The notes: generated from the sequence alone by a model not told the origin. A stretch of DNA of 7,009 nt from Rickettsiales bacterium (GCA_028289305.1 JANQQO010000031.1:1-7009), one strand, 5' to 3'; numbered from the stretch's first letter, positions 1 to 6,811 are shown. Program-made: numbers and translations.

Positions 1-1
1 G

Positions 2-1396
2 GCGGCGCTTGAGAAGCATGCATCCTATGTGCATGAGGATGGCGTGGTGGCGGCGTGTATCCCCAATGTGAGCCATTGGACGATGCTTTATGGGCTGCTT
101 AGAGGCCATTGGCGCTATCAGGAGGAAGGGCTGCTGGATCGCACGCATTTGCGGTTTTTCACGCTGGATTCGGTGCGGTCGCTATTTGACAGCGCGGGGT
201 TACATGTTTTTGATATGTTTGGGCGCCCGGCGTTGAATGAGAATTTTGAGGTGTTTCATAAGGCGATTAAGCCGACATTAGATGCGCTCGGCATTCGCGA
301 AGACGCGTTTTTGCAGCAGGCGAAATCGTGCCAATATGTGGTGCGCGGGCGGAAGAACCCAAAGCCGCCGCAGAAGGTGATGATACAATCGATGATGCTG
401 CGGCCGCAGGCAGCGTGTAACGATATTCGTATTTTGCACCCGCAGACGTTTTTACAGACGATTCCCGGCGTGCAGGTGAATAATAAGGTGAAGAATATTG
501 AAGTACTGCCGGCAGCAGACCCGCGCAAGAAGGTGGTGATATGGCATCGGCCGATTATGCAGCCGCATGTGGATTTGAAGAATGTGAAGAAGCTGATGGA
601 GCGTGGGTATGTGATTCTGGTGGATTGGGATGATCACCCGGATCACTGGCCGTTGGTGCTGGAGCATAATTATCTGACCTTCCGCGCCTGCCATGGGGTA
701 GTGGTGCCACATCAGAAACTGGCGGATTTCTTGAAGCCGTATAACCCGAATGTGTTTATTGCGCCGAACCAGGTCTATGCCCTGCCGTCTGAACGGAAAT
801 ATACCAAGAAAAAAGAAGTGACGGTGTTTTTCGGCGCGCTGAACCGGGGTAAGGATTGGGAGCCATTGGTGCCAGCGCTGGAGCGGGTGATCGCGCAATA
901 TGGGAAGCAGCTAAAGTTTCAAGTGGTGCATGATCAGGCGTTTTTTGACATGCTGCCGACCGAGCAGAAAGTGTTTACCGATACCTGCCCATATGAGGAA
1001 TATTGCGCGCTGCTTGGGGAGGCGGATATTGCGCTGATGCCGCTTGCAGATACGCCATTTAACCATATGAAGAGCGATCTGAAGTTTATTGAGGCAGCCG
1101 CCCACGGTGCGGTGGCGCTGGCGAGCCCGCCGGTCTATGCCGAGGTGATTAAGGATGGCAAGACGGGGGTGATATTTGCTGATCCGGAGGCGTTTGAGGA
1201 GCGGTTTGCGGCCTTGGTGGAGGATTACGAGCATCGGCAGACGATTGCAAAACAGGCCTATGCTTATGTGAAGGAAAACCGCCTGATGGGCCAGCATTAC
1301 CAGGCGCGCTATGATTTTTACCTCAAACAGCATGCGAAATTAGAGCGGCTGAATGAAGAGCTGCTGGCACGCACACCAGAAATGGAGGGGGTGTAA
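2..1396 (+). CDS. Methyltransferase-glycosyltransferase fusion protein, 5'-truncated by window edge
   Basis: The reading frame is open from base 2, so the true start lies upstream and the GTG at 29 is not a convincing start. Visible residues 1 to about 75 match the end of a class I SAM-dependent methyltransferase (Methyltransf_23 type): IPN at 20-22, then GLLDRTHLRFFT at 43-54, the usual signature before the last helix. A linker of roughly 90 residues follows. From about residue 175 to 450 there is a glycosyltransferase-like region without an obvious signal peptide or membrane segment. Its C-terminal half resembles GT4/GT1 enzymes, with FFGALNRGKDWEPL, then DIALMPLADTPFN, then DLKFIEAAAHGAVALASPPVY and an EVIKDGKTG-like nucleotide-sugar-binding end. 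By family knowledge it would transfer a sugar in polysaccharide or glycan assembly while also methylating an unknown acceptor; the substrate cannot be read from sequence. It ends with TAA at 1394. The fusion reading is fairly firm, the specificity open. Confidence 0.8.
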   Translation, partial: AALEKHASYVHEDGVVAACIPNVSHWTMLYGLLRGHWRYQEEGLLDRTHLRFFTLDSVRSLFDSAGLHVFDMFGRPALNENFEVFHKAIKPTLDALGIREDAFLQQAKSCQYVVRGRKNPKPPQKVMIQSMMLRPQAACNDIRILHPQTFLQTIPGVQVNNKVKNIEVLPAADPRKKVVIWHRPIMQPHVDLKNVKKLMERGYVILVDWDDHPDHWPLVLEHNYLTFRACHGVVVPHQKLADFLKPYNPNVFIAPNQVYALPSERKYTKKKEVTVFFGALNRGKDWEPLVPALERVIAQYGKQLKFQVVHDQAFFDMLPTEQKVFTDTCPYEEYCALLGEADIALMPLADTPFNHMKSDLKFIEAAAHGAVALASPPVYAEVIKDGKTGVIFADPEAFEERFAALVEDYEHRQTIAKQAYAYVKENRLMGQHYQARYDFYLKQHAKLERLNEELLARTPEMEGV

Positions 1397-1430
1397 GCAC
1401 CTCTTGCGATTTTTCCTGATTTACCAGGAT

Positions 1431-1452
1431 CTTAACCTTTTCTTAACCTTTT
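1431..1452 (+). repeat. Exact tandem duplication of an 11-bp unit
   Basis: The unit CTTAACCTTTT occurs twice back to back (1431-1441 and 1442-1452) with no mismatch. The duplication creates two TTAACC half-sites 11 bases apart, which is the geometry of a CtrA operator. Confidence 0.9.
1432..1447 (+). promoter_or_regulatory. CtrA-type operator (TTAA-N7-TTAAC)
   Basis: TTAA at 1432-1435, seven bases, then TTAAC at 1443-1447 is an exact match to the full binding site of the alphaproteobacterial cell-cycle regulator CtrA. It lies about 60 bases before the start at 1507, in the gap between two same-strand genes, where a promoter for the downstream operon is expected. The second half-site (TTAACC, 1443-1448) could serve as a -35-like element, with a poor -10-like GATACT at 1464-1469 after only 15 bases. 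The -10 is a guess; the CtrA match is seen directly. Its role as an activator or repressor site is inference. Confidence 0.6.
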
Positions 1453-1497
1453 GCTGCTAGAGTGATACTGGGCGTCTATGTGCCCATGGAGATAAAT

Positions 1498-1502
1498 GGA
1501 GG
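1498..1502 (+). promoter_or_regulatory. Shine-Dalgarno site deciding the start at 1507
   Basis: GGAGG lies 4 bases before the ATG at 1507. Earlier in-frame candidates (GTG 1462, GTG 1480, ATG 1486) have no comparable site, and the first would lie almost on the likely promoter. This supports 1507 as the start. Confidence 0.7.
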
Positions 1503-1506
1503 TGTG

Positions 1507-2235
1507 ATGGTACCGGAGATTTTAGCAAAATTAGTGCGGGGTGAGGGGGCGCAGTCTATGGATGCGGTGGTGATCGAACCTGCAACAAAAGCGCGTACAG
1601 AAGGAAACTTCTACGAACGGAGAGAGGAAGAAGGGGTACCACGGCCGGTAGTGGAGATACATGATTTTCTCGTTACGCATGATATAGGCTGCAGGTTCCA
1701 CCGCAAGCCGGTAACCAAAGGGTGTGAAGCAGCGGTTGACGTGCGGAGCCATGCTGTAGATAAACCAATTTCCTCGGCACAAGAGCTGAAAACCTTGGTG
1801 TTTCAGACAAAGGAAGGAGGTGGGTTAGTGGCAGTGCATATTCCAGGAGACAAAGAACTGCCGCGGGTGAAAGAAGGAGGCGAGATTGATTATGCGGGGA
1901 TAGAAGCGGGGATAGAAAAAGCAACAGGCAGAAAGATTTCACTTTCTGGCTGGGCGCAAAGGCTGCCATCAGGAGAAAAGATTATTTATGGGCGCTTGAA
2001 CCCAGTAGCATTGACGCTGGCTTGTGGTGAAGACAATGTACAACATTTTTATGATCTGCCGGAGGATACGAAGGTGATGTACACCAATGCGGGGGTGAAT
2101 ACCTGGGGTGTGCGCATGGATGATATACATAAGGTGATGGAGGCGGTGGGCGCGCAGGCGATTTCGATTGCGGTGGATAAGGTGACGGAGCTCAAAGGAA
2201 CACCGGTGGAGCAAGAAAAGAAGAGGCAGATATAG
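1507..2235 (+). CDS. YbaK/ProX-like (aminoacyl-tRNA deacylase fold) protein, 242 aa
   Basis: The start is chosen from GGAGG four bases upstream; a longer form from GTG 1462 would add 15 residues. The central and C-terminal parts follow the order of conserved blocks in the YbaK/ProRS-editing (INS-like) fold. A segment like 'FLVTHDIGCRFHRKPVT' comes first, then the Lys-containing strand ELKTLVF with Lys95, then VAVHIPGD (to about residue 115), then GRLNP at 162-166 in the place of the family's G-x-x-P turn, and NAG at 194-196 near the last strand. Family members hydrolyse mischarged tRNAs (Cys-, Ala- or Ser-tRNA) in the cytoplasm. The roughly 60 N-terminal residues are unexplained. There is no membrane segment. 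It is the first gene of a tight operon with a 78-residue protein and an MFS transporter, behind a CtrA-like site. The fold call is by eye from spaced motifs; activity and substrate are unknown, and a non-enzymatic relative is possible. Confidence 0.55.
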   Translation: MVPEILAKLVRGEGAQSMDAVVIEPATKARTEGNFYERREEEGVPRPVVEIHDFLVTHDIGCRFHRKPVTKGCEAAVDVRSHAVDKPISSAQELKTLVFQTKEGGGLVAVHIPGDKELPRVKEGGEIDYAGIEAGIEKATGRKISLSGWAQRLPSGEKIIYGRLNPVALTLACGEDNVQHFYDLPEDTKVMYTNAGVNTWGVRMDDIHKVMEAVGAQAISIAVDKVTELKGTPVEQEKKRQI

Positions 2236-2236
2236 T

Positions 2237-2473
2237 ATGACAGAGCGAGGAATAGAGCTTTTTCATTTTACCGATGCTGCAGGTGGGGCGTGTTTTGTAT
2301 TTTTACTCTGTGATGCGGTGGGCGCACAGGCGATTAAGCAGCATCGGCAGCGCCGGCAAGAGGTGGATTTTTGTGCGCATGGTGAAGTGGTGGCGCATGG
2401 CGAGGGCGTTCCTAGCGAGGCGGTGCTAGAAGAAATGCGGGATCGTTTTGGCTATGTGGGCTTTAGGGATTAA
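2237..2473 (+). CDS. Unrecognised small protein, 78 aa
   Basis: The ATG lies one base after the stop of the YbaK-like gene, with AGAGG at 2222-2226, ten bases upstream, as a plausible ribosome site; translational coupling is likely. I do not recognise a family. The protein is soluble, with a hydrophobic stretch around residues 15-27 (GGACFVFLLCDAV) too short and too Cys/Asp-interrupted to be a convincing membrane helix, a basic segment QHRQRRQ, and a C-terminal part reading GEVVAHGEGVPSEAVLEEM that looks like a compact alpha/beta domain. It contains the heptapeptide AVGAQAI, which also occurs near the end of the preceding protein. The next gene begins 3 bases after its stop. Its position between the other two suggests a shared role, but no function can be given. 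Confidence 0.6.
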   Translation: MTERGIELFHFTDAAGGACFVFLLCDAVGAQAIKQHRQRRQEVDFCAHGEVVAHGEGVPSEAVLEEMRDRFGYVGFRD

Positions 2474-2476
2474 TGG

Positions 2477-3676
2477 GTGGAAGTGATGTATAGGGCCTAT
2501 TTAGAGGTATTGGCGCGCCATCGGGGTGTGGTGGCGTTTGGGTTTTTAGCCACGTTTTTCACTAATTTCGGGCAGACCTATTTTTTTGGATTTTATGGCG
2601 CGCATTTTCGGGAGGCGTTTGATTTATCAAATGCCGGCTTCGGCACGATTTATAGCGGTGTGACGCTGTGTAGCGCACTGGCGATTATAGCGGTGGGGCA
2701 TGTTATTGATAAGGTGCGCGTTGCGCCCTATGCGGTGTTGTTGTGCCTGTTGCTGGCGCTTGGATGTGTGCTTATTTCCACCGCTACCCTGCTTCCAGTA
2801 TTTATTCTGGGATTGTGGCTGGTGCGGTTTTTAAGCCATGGGGTGATGGGCCATATGTCGAGCACCGTGGTGACGCGCTATGTGGAGAATGGGCGTGGCC
2901 GGGGCTTAAGCCTTGCGAGTATGGGCTATCCTGCGGGGGAGATTCTTTTTCCGATGATGGTTACGGGGCTGCTGCTGATTGTGAGCTGGCGTGAGGCGTG
3001 GCTGCTTTATGGCATGGTGTATCTTTTTGTGGCGCTGCCGCTGTTCTATTGGTTTTCCAAGGGGTTGTTATTGGTAGAAACGCCACTGGAAGAGGGGGTG
3101 CTGCAGGATAAAGAACTGGGTGATGTGTTGCGCGACCCTATTTTCTGGCTGGTATTGGTGGCAACGATGCTGATGCCGTTTTTGCTGACCGGTGTTTTCT
3201 TTCACCAGCAATGGTTGATGGAAGATATGGGGTTGTCGGTGCAGCTATTTGCGCTTGCGTTTATTTGTTATGGGATCAGCAGCATGATTAGCGGCGTGGT
3301 TTCGGGGCATGTGGTAGATACGCTGGGGGCGGTGTTTTTGCTGCGGGTATTTTTGGTGCCGTTTATTATCGCCACGGTGATCTTCGTGCTGTTTCCGCAT
3401 GCGATATCACTGATCGTGTTTATGGTGGCAGCGGCGGTGACGAGCGGAACATTAGTTCCCACCAGGGGGAGCTTTCTGGCGGATCGCTATGGCGTAAGGC
3501 ATTTAGGGGCGATTAAATCGCTCATGACCAGCAGTATGGTGTTTGCCACGGCGTTATCGCCTGCGTTATTTGGCGTTATTATCGATCAGTTTAACGATGC
3601 GACGATCGTATTTCACCTGTCATGGGTGAGTGCGTTGGTGTTCCTTGCGGTGCTGCAAGTGTTACGCGGAAAATAA
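2477..3676 (+). CDS. MFS transporter, 12 membrane helices
   Basis: The 399-residue product is hydrophobic throughout and has about twelve membrane segments in two halves, the usual length for the major facilitator superfamily. The cytoplasmic loop between helices 2 and 3 carries GHVIDKVRV (from Gly74), a variant of the family's G-x-x-x-D motif A. The matching loop of the second half carries GHVVDTLG (from Gly277). RGRGLSLASMGYPAGE in the first half resembles the helix 4-5 region of the monocarboxylate and oxalate/formate group. Substrate and direction cannot be deduced. Two starts are possible. GTG 2477 has AGGG at 2465-2468 at good spacing; ATG 2486 has only GGTGG nearby and would remove three residues. 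The gene follows the 78-residue gene by 3 bases and is likely the last of the operon. Confidence 0.88.
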   Translation: MEVMYRAYLEVLARHRGVVAFGFLATFFTNFGQTYFFGFYGAHFREAFDLSNAGFGTIYSGVTLCSALAIIAVGHVIDKVRVAPYAVLLCLLLALGCVLISTATLLPVFILGLWLVRFLSHGVMGHMSSTVVTRYVENGRGRGLSLASMGYPAGEILFPMMVTGLLLIVSWREAWLLYGMVYLFVALPLFYWFSKGLLLVETPLEEGVLQDKELGDVLRDPIFWLVLVATMLMPFLLTGVFFHQQWLMEDMGLSVQLFALAFICYGISSMISGVVSGHVVDTLGAVFLLRVFLVPFIIATVIFVLFPHAISLIVFMVAAAVTSGTLVPTRGSFLADRYGVRHLGAIKSLMTSSMVFATALSPALFGVIIDQFNDATIVFHLSWVSALVFLAVLQVLRGK

Positions 3677-3698
3677 GAGAAGAGCGGTTTTTTAGGGG

Positions 3699-3710
3699 GG
3701 CTAGCTAGCC
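3699..3710. repeat. Perfect 12-bp palindrome
   Basis: GGCTAGCTAGCC equals its own reverse complement. It sits 22 bases after the MFS stop, directly before the hairpin at 3712-3759. It could be a protein site or an extension of the transcription-end structure; the role is unknown. Confidence 0.75.
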
Positions 3711-3711
3711 A

Positions 3712-3759
3712 CATAGCATACACCGGAGACAGGCGGTGCTGCTCCGGTGTGTGCTTATG
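3712..3759. terminator. Long hairpin between convergent genes, likely bidirectional terminator
   Basis: Bases 3712-3728 pair with 3742-3759: 17 pairs, including one G-T wobble (3719/3751) and one bulged T at 3756, around a 13-base loop. The hairpin lies 35 bases after the MFS stop and 11 bases beyond the stop of the minus-strand gene, the position expected of a shared terminator. Neither side is followed by a clear T-run; the only T-run (3688-3693) precedes it on the plus strand. It may therefore act as an mRNA end-protecting structure or as a site for factor-dependent ends rather than a classic intrinsic terminator. Confidence 0.5.
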
Positions 3760-3770
3760 GCATGACGTGA

Positions 3771-4037
3771 TTAGTGGGCGTGATCGTGGCCATGATCATG
3801 GCCTTTGTGGAGATCATCTTTGTGATCGTCTGCGTGATCTTTCGCTTCTTCAGCGGCATCTTCCACCGCTTCAGTTGCGTCTTTTGTTGCTTCAGCTGCG
3901 TCTTTCGCAGCATCCTGCACCATGTCTTTTGCTTTATCCATGGTCTTTTCCATTTTATCGCTGTGCGATCCCGCAAGTGCATTGGATGCGCCTGCAGCAA
4001 ACAACACAAGCAATGATAAGGTGAGTAGTTTTTTCAT
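3771..4037 (-). CDS. Exported heptad-repeat protein with His-rich tail, 88 aa
   Basis: The ATG (4037-4035) has AGGAG seven bases upstream (complement of 4045-4049), a strong ribosome site. Residues 1-22 form a typical Sec signal peptide: MKKL, a Leu-rich core, and a likely cut after the ALA at 20-22. The mature part is almost all Ala, Lys, Asp, Glu and Thr. From about residue 43 it falls into 7-residue units (AKDAAEA, TKDATEA, VEDAAEE, AKDHADD, HKDDLHK), suggesting one long amphipathic helix or coiled coil. The last roughly 20 residues are rich in His and Asp (GHDHGHDHAH), which would bind Zn, Ni or Cu if folded suitably. No lipobox or membrane helix is seen in the mature part. I recognise the style (LEA-like or apolipoprotein-like periplasmic proteins) but no specific family. 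It stands alone, divergent from the acyltransferase gene. Confidence 0.75.
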   Translation of the reverse strand: MKKLLTLSLLVLFAAGASNALAGSHSDKMEKTMDKAKDMVQDAAKDAAEATKDATEAVEDAAEEAKDHADDHKDDLHKGHDHGHDHAH

Positions 4038-4173
4038 GTAGTATCTCCTAGTAGAAATTGAAGGGTTAACGCATATTCAAGAATGGTGGGAAGTACAAGT
4101 GTAAAATGTGGGGGGCACAGGAAACATTTGTAGTTGCCTATCCATCCGTAGTAACGTTCTTTATTAGTCGTTT

Positions 4174-6117
4174 ATGAGTGTAATGCAGAAAATTCCCTAT
4201 CGTGCAGATATTGATGGCCTCCGAGGTCTTGCTGTTCTGTTGGTGATTATTCATCATGCCAATCCAGAGGGGTTGTCAGGTGGTTTTATAGGGGTGGATG
4301 TATTCTTTGTGATCTCGGGCTATCTCATCACATCCATCATCAGGAAAGAGGAGGAATTACGCCAATTTTCGCTGGTGTATTTTTACTGCAGGCGGGTATT
4401 GCGGCTTATTCCGGCTTTGGTGGTTGTTGCTCTGGCGACAATAGCACTGGCGTCATTTTTGATGGTGGATCACGATTTTAAAACAATGGTGGAAAGTTTA
4501 GCCGCCACGATGACGTTTACCTCAAATTTTTATTTTTACGCGAATACACAAGGATATTTTGCTGATCCGACGAAGGAGATGCCTTTCCTACATACATGGT
4601 CTTTGGCTGTGGAAGAGCAGTTCTATCTTTTTTATCCCTTGATATTATTATTTTTAATTAAGGGACGCGTGTTAGTTCTGGCTGTGATCATGGCCTTATC
4701 CTTTATTGTATCAGAGCTGGGAGCGTCTAATAGTTTTCACTTTGCATTTTATCTCACACCATCACGCATATGGGAGTTAGGTGCAGGAGCGTTGTTGACA
4801 TGGTTGCCGCACACGTACCCAGTACGGTGGATAAACAGGGTCATGGAATATAGTGGTTTTGCCCTTATTGTAGGTGCAGCTATATATCTTACGCCACAAT
4901 CTGCTTTTCCAGGTGTAAATGCCCTCTTTCCTGTTGTGGGTGCAATGCTCATTATTGCCTCGCAAGGCCCGCGATTTCTGGCATGGAGGCCATTGGTGTA
5001 TGTAGGCAAAATATCCTATTCGTTATATTTGTGGCATTGGCCTTTGCTGGCCTTGGGGACGTATTATATGTTCCGTCCGTTAACGTCTACGGAAGCATTT
5101 ATATTAGTATGTGTTGCTGGAATTTTTGCAGCACTATCTACGCGATATATTGAGCTTCCTATACGTCGCCTGAAAGCGCCGCCCAAAAGAGTTATCACTA
5201 TAGGTATTACAGCATCATTTGCTGTTGTGATGCTGGGTTTTATCGTGGCCGAAATAGGCGTTACCAGCAAACAAGAGTCTCTTGTTATACAAAATGCTAA
5301 GCGCGTTCTTTTAGAAAGACCAGTTGAAGAATGTGACGCTAGTTTATTTGCTTCAGAGTTGGATAAAAGATGTATTTTTGGAAAGGGGAAAAATAAAGCC
5401 ATTTTATTTGGGGATAGTCATGCAGGACATCTCGGTGCAATTTTTGACCAACTGCCCTGGAAAACTCGTATGTATTGGGTCGATCGCTGCCCGCCACTTT
5501 TCGGTGCTACACCTACGAATGGTACAGGAAAATTCTTTTCTAGATGCTCCAACCAAAACGACGCTGTGTTAGATGCAATTCTGAATGACCCTTCTATAGG
5601 GGTTGTTTTTCTATCGGCACGATGGAATTGGTGGCTTACTACCTATCCTGCCGTTAAAGAACAGGAACACCAATTATTTTTAATAGAAAAGGAAGGTGAG
5701 GCGCTGGATGAAACACGGAATGCGGTTATTTTTAAACACGCTCTTAAGCGGACGGTAAGAAGATTACGTGATGCGGGTAAAGAGGTAGTGCTTATCATGC
5801 CTACTCCCGAGTTTGGATGCAGGCCCGATAGAAGCTTGATTCTACGACGCTATCATCGCCGCTGCACATTATCCAAAGAAGACTATAATGCGCGGCGGGA
5901 GGGGTTTATTGCTATTGCTGGCCAATTGGAGGGTGTAGAGCTGTTAGATTTTACTCCACAATTATGTGGCGGAAATCATTGTGCGATATTGCATGAAGAC
6001 CTCCCAATCTATCGGGATGATGACCATTTCTCGCGTATTGGGGCACAATTTTTAGCACCACCAATTGAGGCATTTATACGAAATAAACCGCAGTTAGAGA
6101 GGCGGCTGTTGGAATGA
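4174..6117 (+). CDS. OafA/YrhL-type membrane acyltransferase with C-terminal SGNH domain
   Basis: The 647-residue length is that of the full acyltransferase-3 plus SGNH fusions that O-acetylate lipopolysaccharide, capsule or peptidoglycan sugars. Residues 9-28 (YRADIDGLRGLAV then HH) hold the family's R-x10-H pair (Arg17, His28). They are followed by GGFIGVDVFFVISGYLIT at 36-53 and by LHTWSLAVEEQFY at 139-151. About ten membrane helices span residues 15-365. The soluble SGNH part has GDSHAGH with the nucleophile Ser415, and DDDH with Asp615 and His618, so the triad is complete. The N-terminal part is thought to carry acetyl across the inner membrane and the SGNH part to place it on the glycan. 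The start ATG 4174 has no clear Shine-Dalgarno site, and ATG 4183 is an alternative. Base composition is AT-richer than genes on the left (about 38% GC in one sample), a hint of transfer. The acceptor glycan is unknown. Confidence 0.9.
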   Translation: MSVMQKIPYRADIDGLRGLAVLLVIIHHANPEGLSGGFIGVDVFFVISGYLITSIIRKEEELRQFSLVYFYCRRVLRLIPALVVVALATIALASFLMVDHDFKTMVESLAATMTFTSNFYFYANTQGYFADPTKEMPFLHTWSLAVEEQFYLFYPLILLFLIKGRVLVLAVIMALSFIVSELGASNSFHFAFYLTPSRIWELGAGALLTWLPHTYPVRWINRVMEYSGFALIVGAAIYLTPQSAFPGVNALFPVVGAMLIIASQGPRFLAWRPLVYVGKISYSLYLWHWPLLALGTYYMFRPLTSTEAFILVCVAGIFAALSTRYIELPIRRLKAPPKRVITIGITASFAVVMLGFIVAEIGVTSKQESLVIQNAKRVLLERPVEECDASLFASELDKRCIFGKGKNKAILFGDSHAGHLGAIFDQLPWKTRMYWVDRCPPLFGATPTNGTGKFFSRCSNQNDAVLDAILNDPSIGVVFLSARWNWWLTTYPAVKEQEHQLFLIEKEGEALDETRNAVIFKHALKRTVRRLRDAGKEVVLIMPTPEFGCRPDRSLILRRYHRRCTLSKEDYNARREGFIAIAGQLEGVELLDFTPQLCGGNHCAILHEDLPIYRDDDHFSRIGAQFLAPPIEAFIRNKPQLERRLLE

Positions 6118-6160
6118 GATATGTGGGGTGCGTTAAAAGCTTTGCTTCGCTGAAACTACT

Positions 6161-6787
6161 TTATGGATGAGCCATAATTAGCAATTGTGCGAAATCAGAA
6201 ATTTCATTTTCTTTGAACCACATTACTTTGCCGATTATTGAGGCGCCCGTATGCAGATTCATAATTTCACCAATGACTTGGTTGTTTTTCCAAATGATTC
6301 TTTTTGAAGAAAAATGGGCAAATTTCAGCTTGATCAAAAAATCCTCTCCCGTTTCATCCAAATGGTGATGTTGTAGTAAAGGGCGCTCTTTGAATTTAGC
6401 CATTTTTCGCTTTGTTTTATTTGAAAAAATGTCAGCCTCTTTAAACCAACCTCTTCCAACTGCATCCGCATAATACGAATCACCGTTCCAAGAAAATTCT
6501 AGATAACAACTTCTTCTCGCATCGTGATAAATAACCGTGCATAGCGTTTTATCCGCTTGATCTTTTATATGTAGCGTTCTTCTGGGCACAGCCTCATCTC
6601 CCCAGATACCATAGATTAAAACGGCATTGTGTGGGACATGAGACAGCGCTTTTTTTGAGAAAATCTCAGCAGCAGTAAGACGTTCAGCCTTATTTTGTGA
6701 GGCCGCCCGAAACGTTAATCCTGCCATAATCACCCCTATAAAAAGGATGATTGCGACGACAATTAGAATAATTGCATCATCATACAT
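6161..6787 (-). CDS. Unrecognised membrane-anchored protein, 208 aa
   Basis: The start ATG (6787-6785) has AGGAG ten bases upstream (complement of 6798-6802). Residues 5-27 form one strongly hydrophobic helix after the short MYDD end, so a single-pass protein with the roughly 180-residue remainder on one side is likely. The sequence does not settle which side. The remainder is basic and rich in alternating aromatic and charged residues, with strand-like segments such as TLHIKDQADKTLCTVIYH, SCYLEFSWNGDSYYAD and RIIWKNNQVIGEIMN. Its run of short beta strands loosely recalls the LURP-one/tubby C-terminal-like barrel, but I see no diagnostic motif. The gene is AT-rich (about 35% GC in one 60-base sample), converges on the acyltransferase gene with a 43-base gap, and lies downstream of the tRNA and the palindromic element. 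It is probably a real gene; no function can be assigned. Confidence 0.6.
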   Translation of the reverse strand: MYDDAIILIVVAIILFIGVIMAGLTFRAASQNKAERLTAAEIFSKKALSHVPHNAVLIYGIWGDEAVPRRTLHIKDQADKTLCTVIYHDARRSCYLEFSWNGDSYYADAVGRGWFKEADIFSNKTKRKMAKFKERPLLQHHHLDETGEDFLIKLKFAHFSSKRIIWKNNQVIGEIMNLHTGASIIGKVMWFKENEISDFAQLLIMAHP

Positions 6788-6811
6788 GGGAAGAATTCTC
6801 CTTCGCCCATG

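Noticed and set aside
29..31. GTG at 29 as the start of the first gene
   Set aside because: The frame is open to base 2 and the residues before it fit the methyltransferase domain, so the gene starts outside the window.
452..1333. Long open frames on the minus strand opposite the glycosyltransferase
   Set aside because: They are antisense to a well-supported gene, give His/Leu/Arg-rich low-sense proteins and have no ribosome sites or recognisable motifs.
1414..1429. Small hairpin TCCTG/CAGGA after the first gene as a terminator
   Set aside because: Only five pairs and no real T-run follows, so it cannot be supported as a terminator.
1462..1464. GTG at 1462 as the start of the YbaK-like gene
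   Set aside because: No ribosome site precedes it and it falls close to the CtrA-like site and promoter; ATG 1507 has GGAGG at proper spacing.
3749..4024. Plus-strand open frames opposite the His-rich exported protein
   Set aside because: They arise from the repetitive codons of the minus-strand gene, which has the signal peptide and strong ribosome site.
4058..4080. TTGAA-N13-TTCAA as an inverted-repeat operator
   Set aside because: Arms are only five bases and the interior does not continue the symmetry; the CtrA-like reading explains the same bases better.
6118..6160. Terminator between the convergent acyltransferase and orphan genes
   Set aside because: I see no stable stem with a T-run in these 43 bases.
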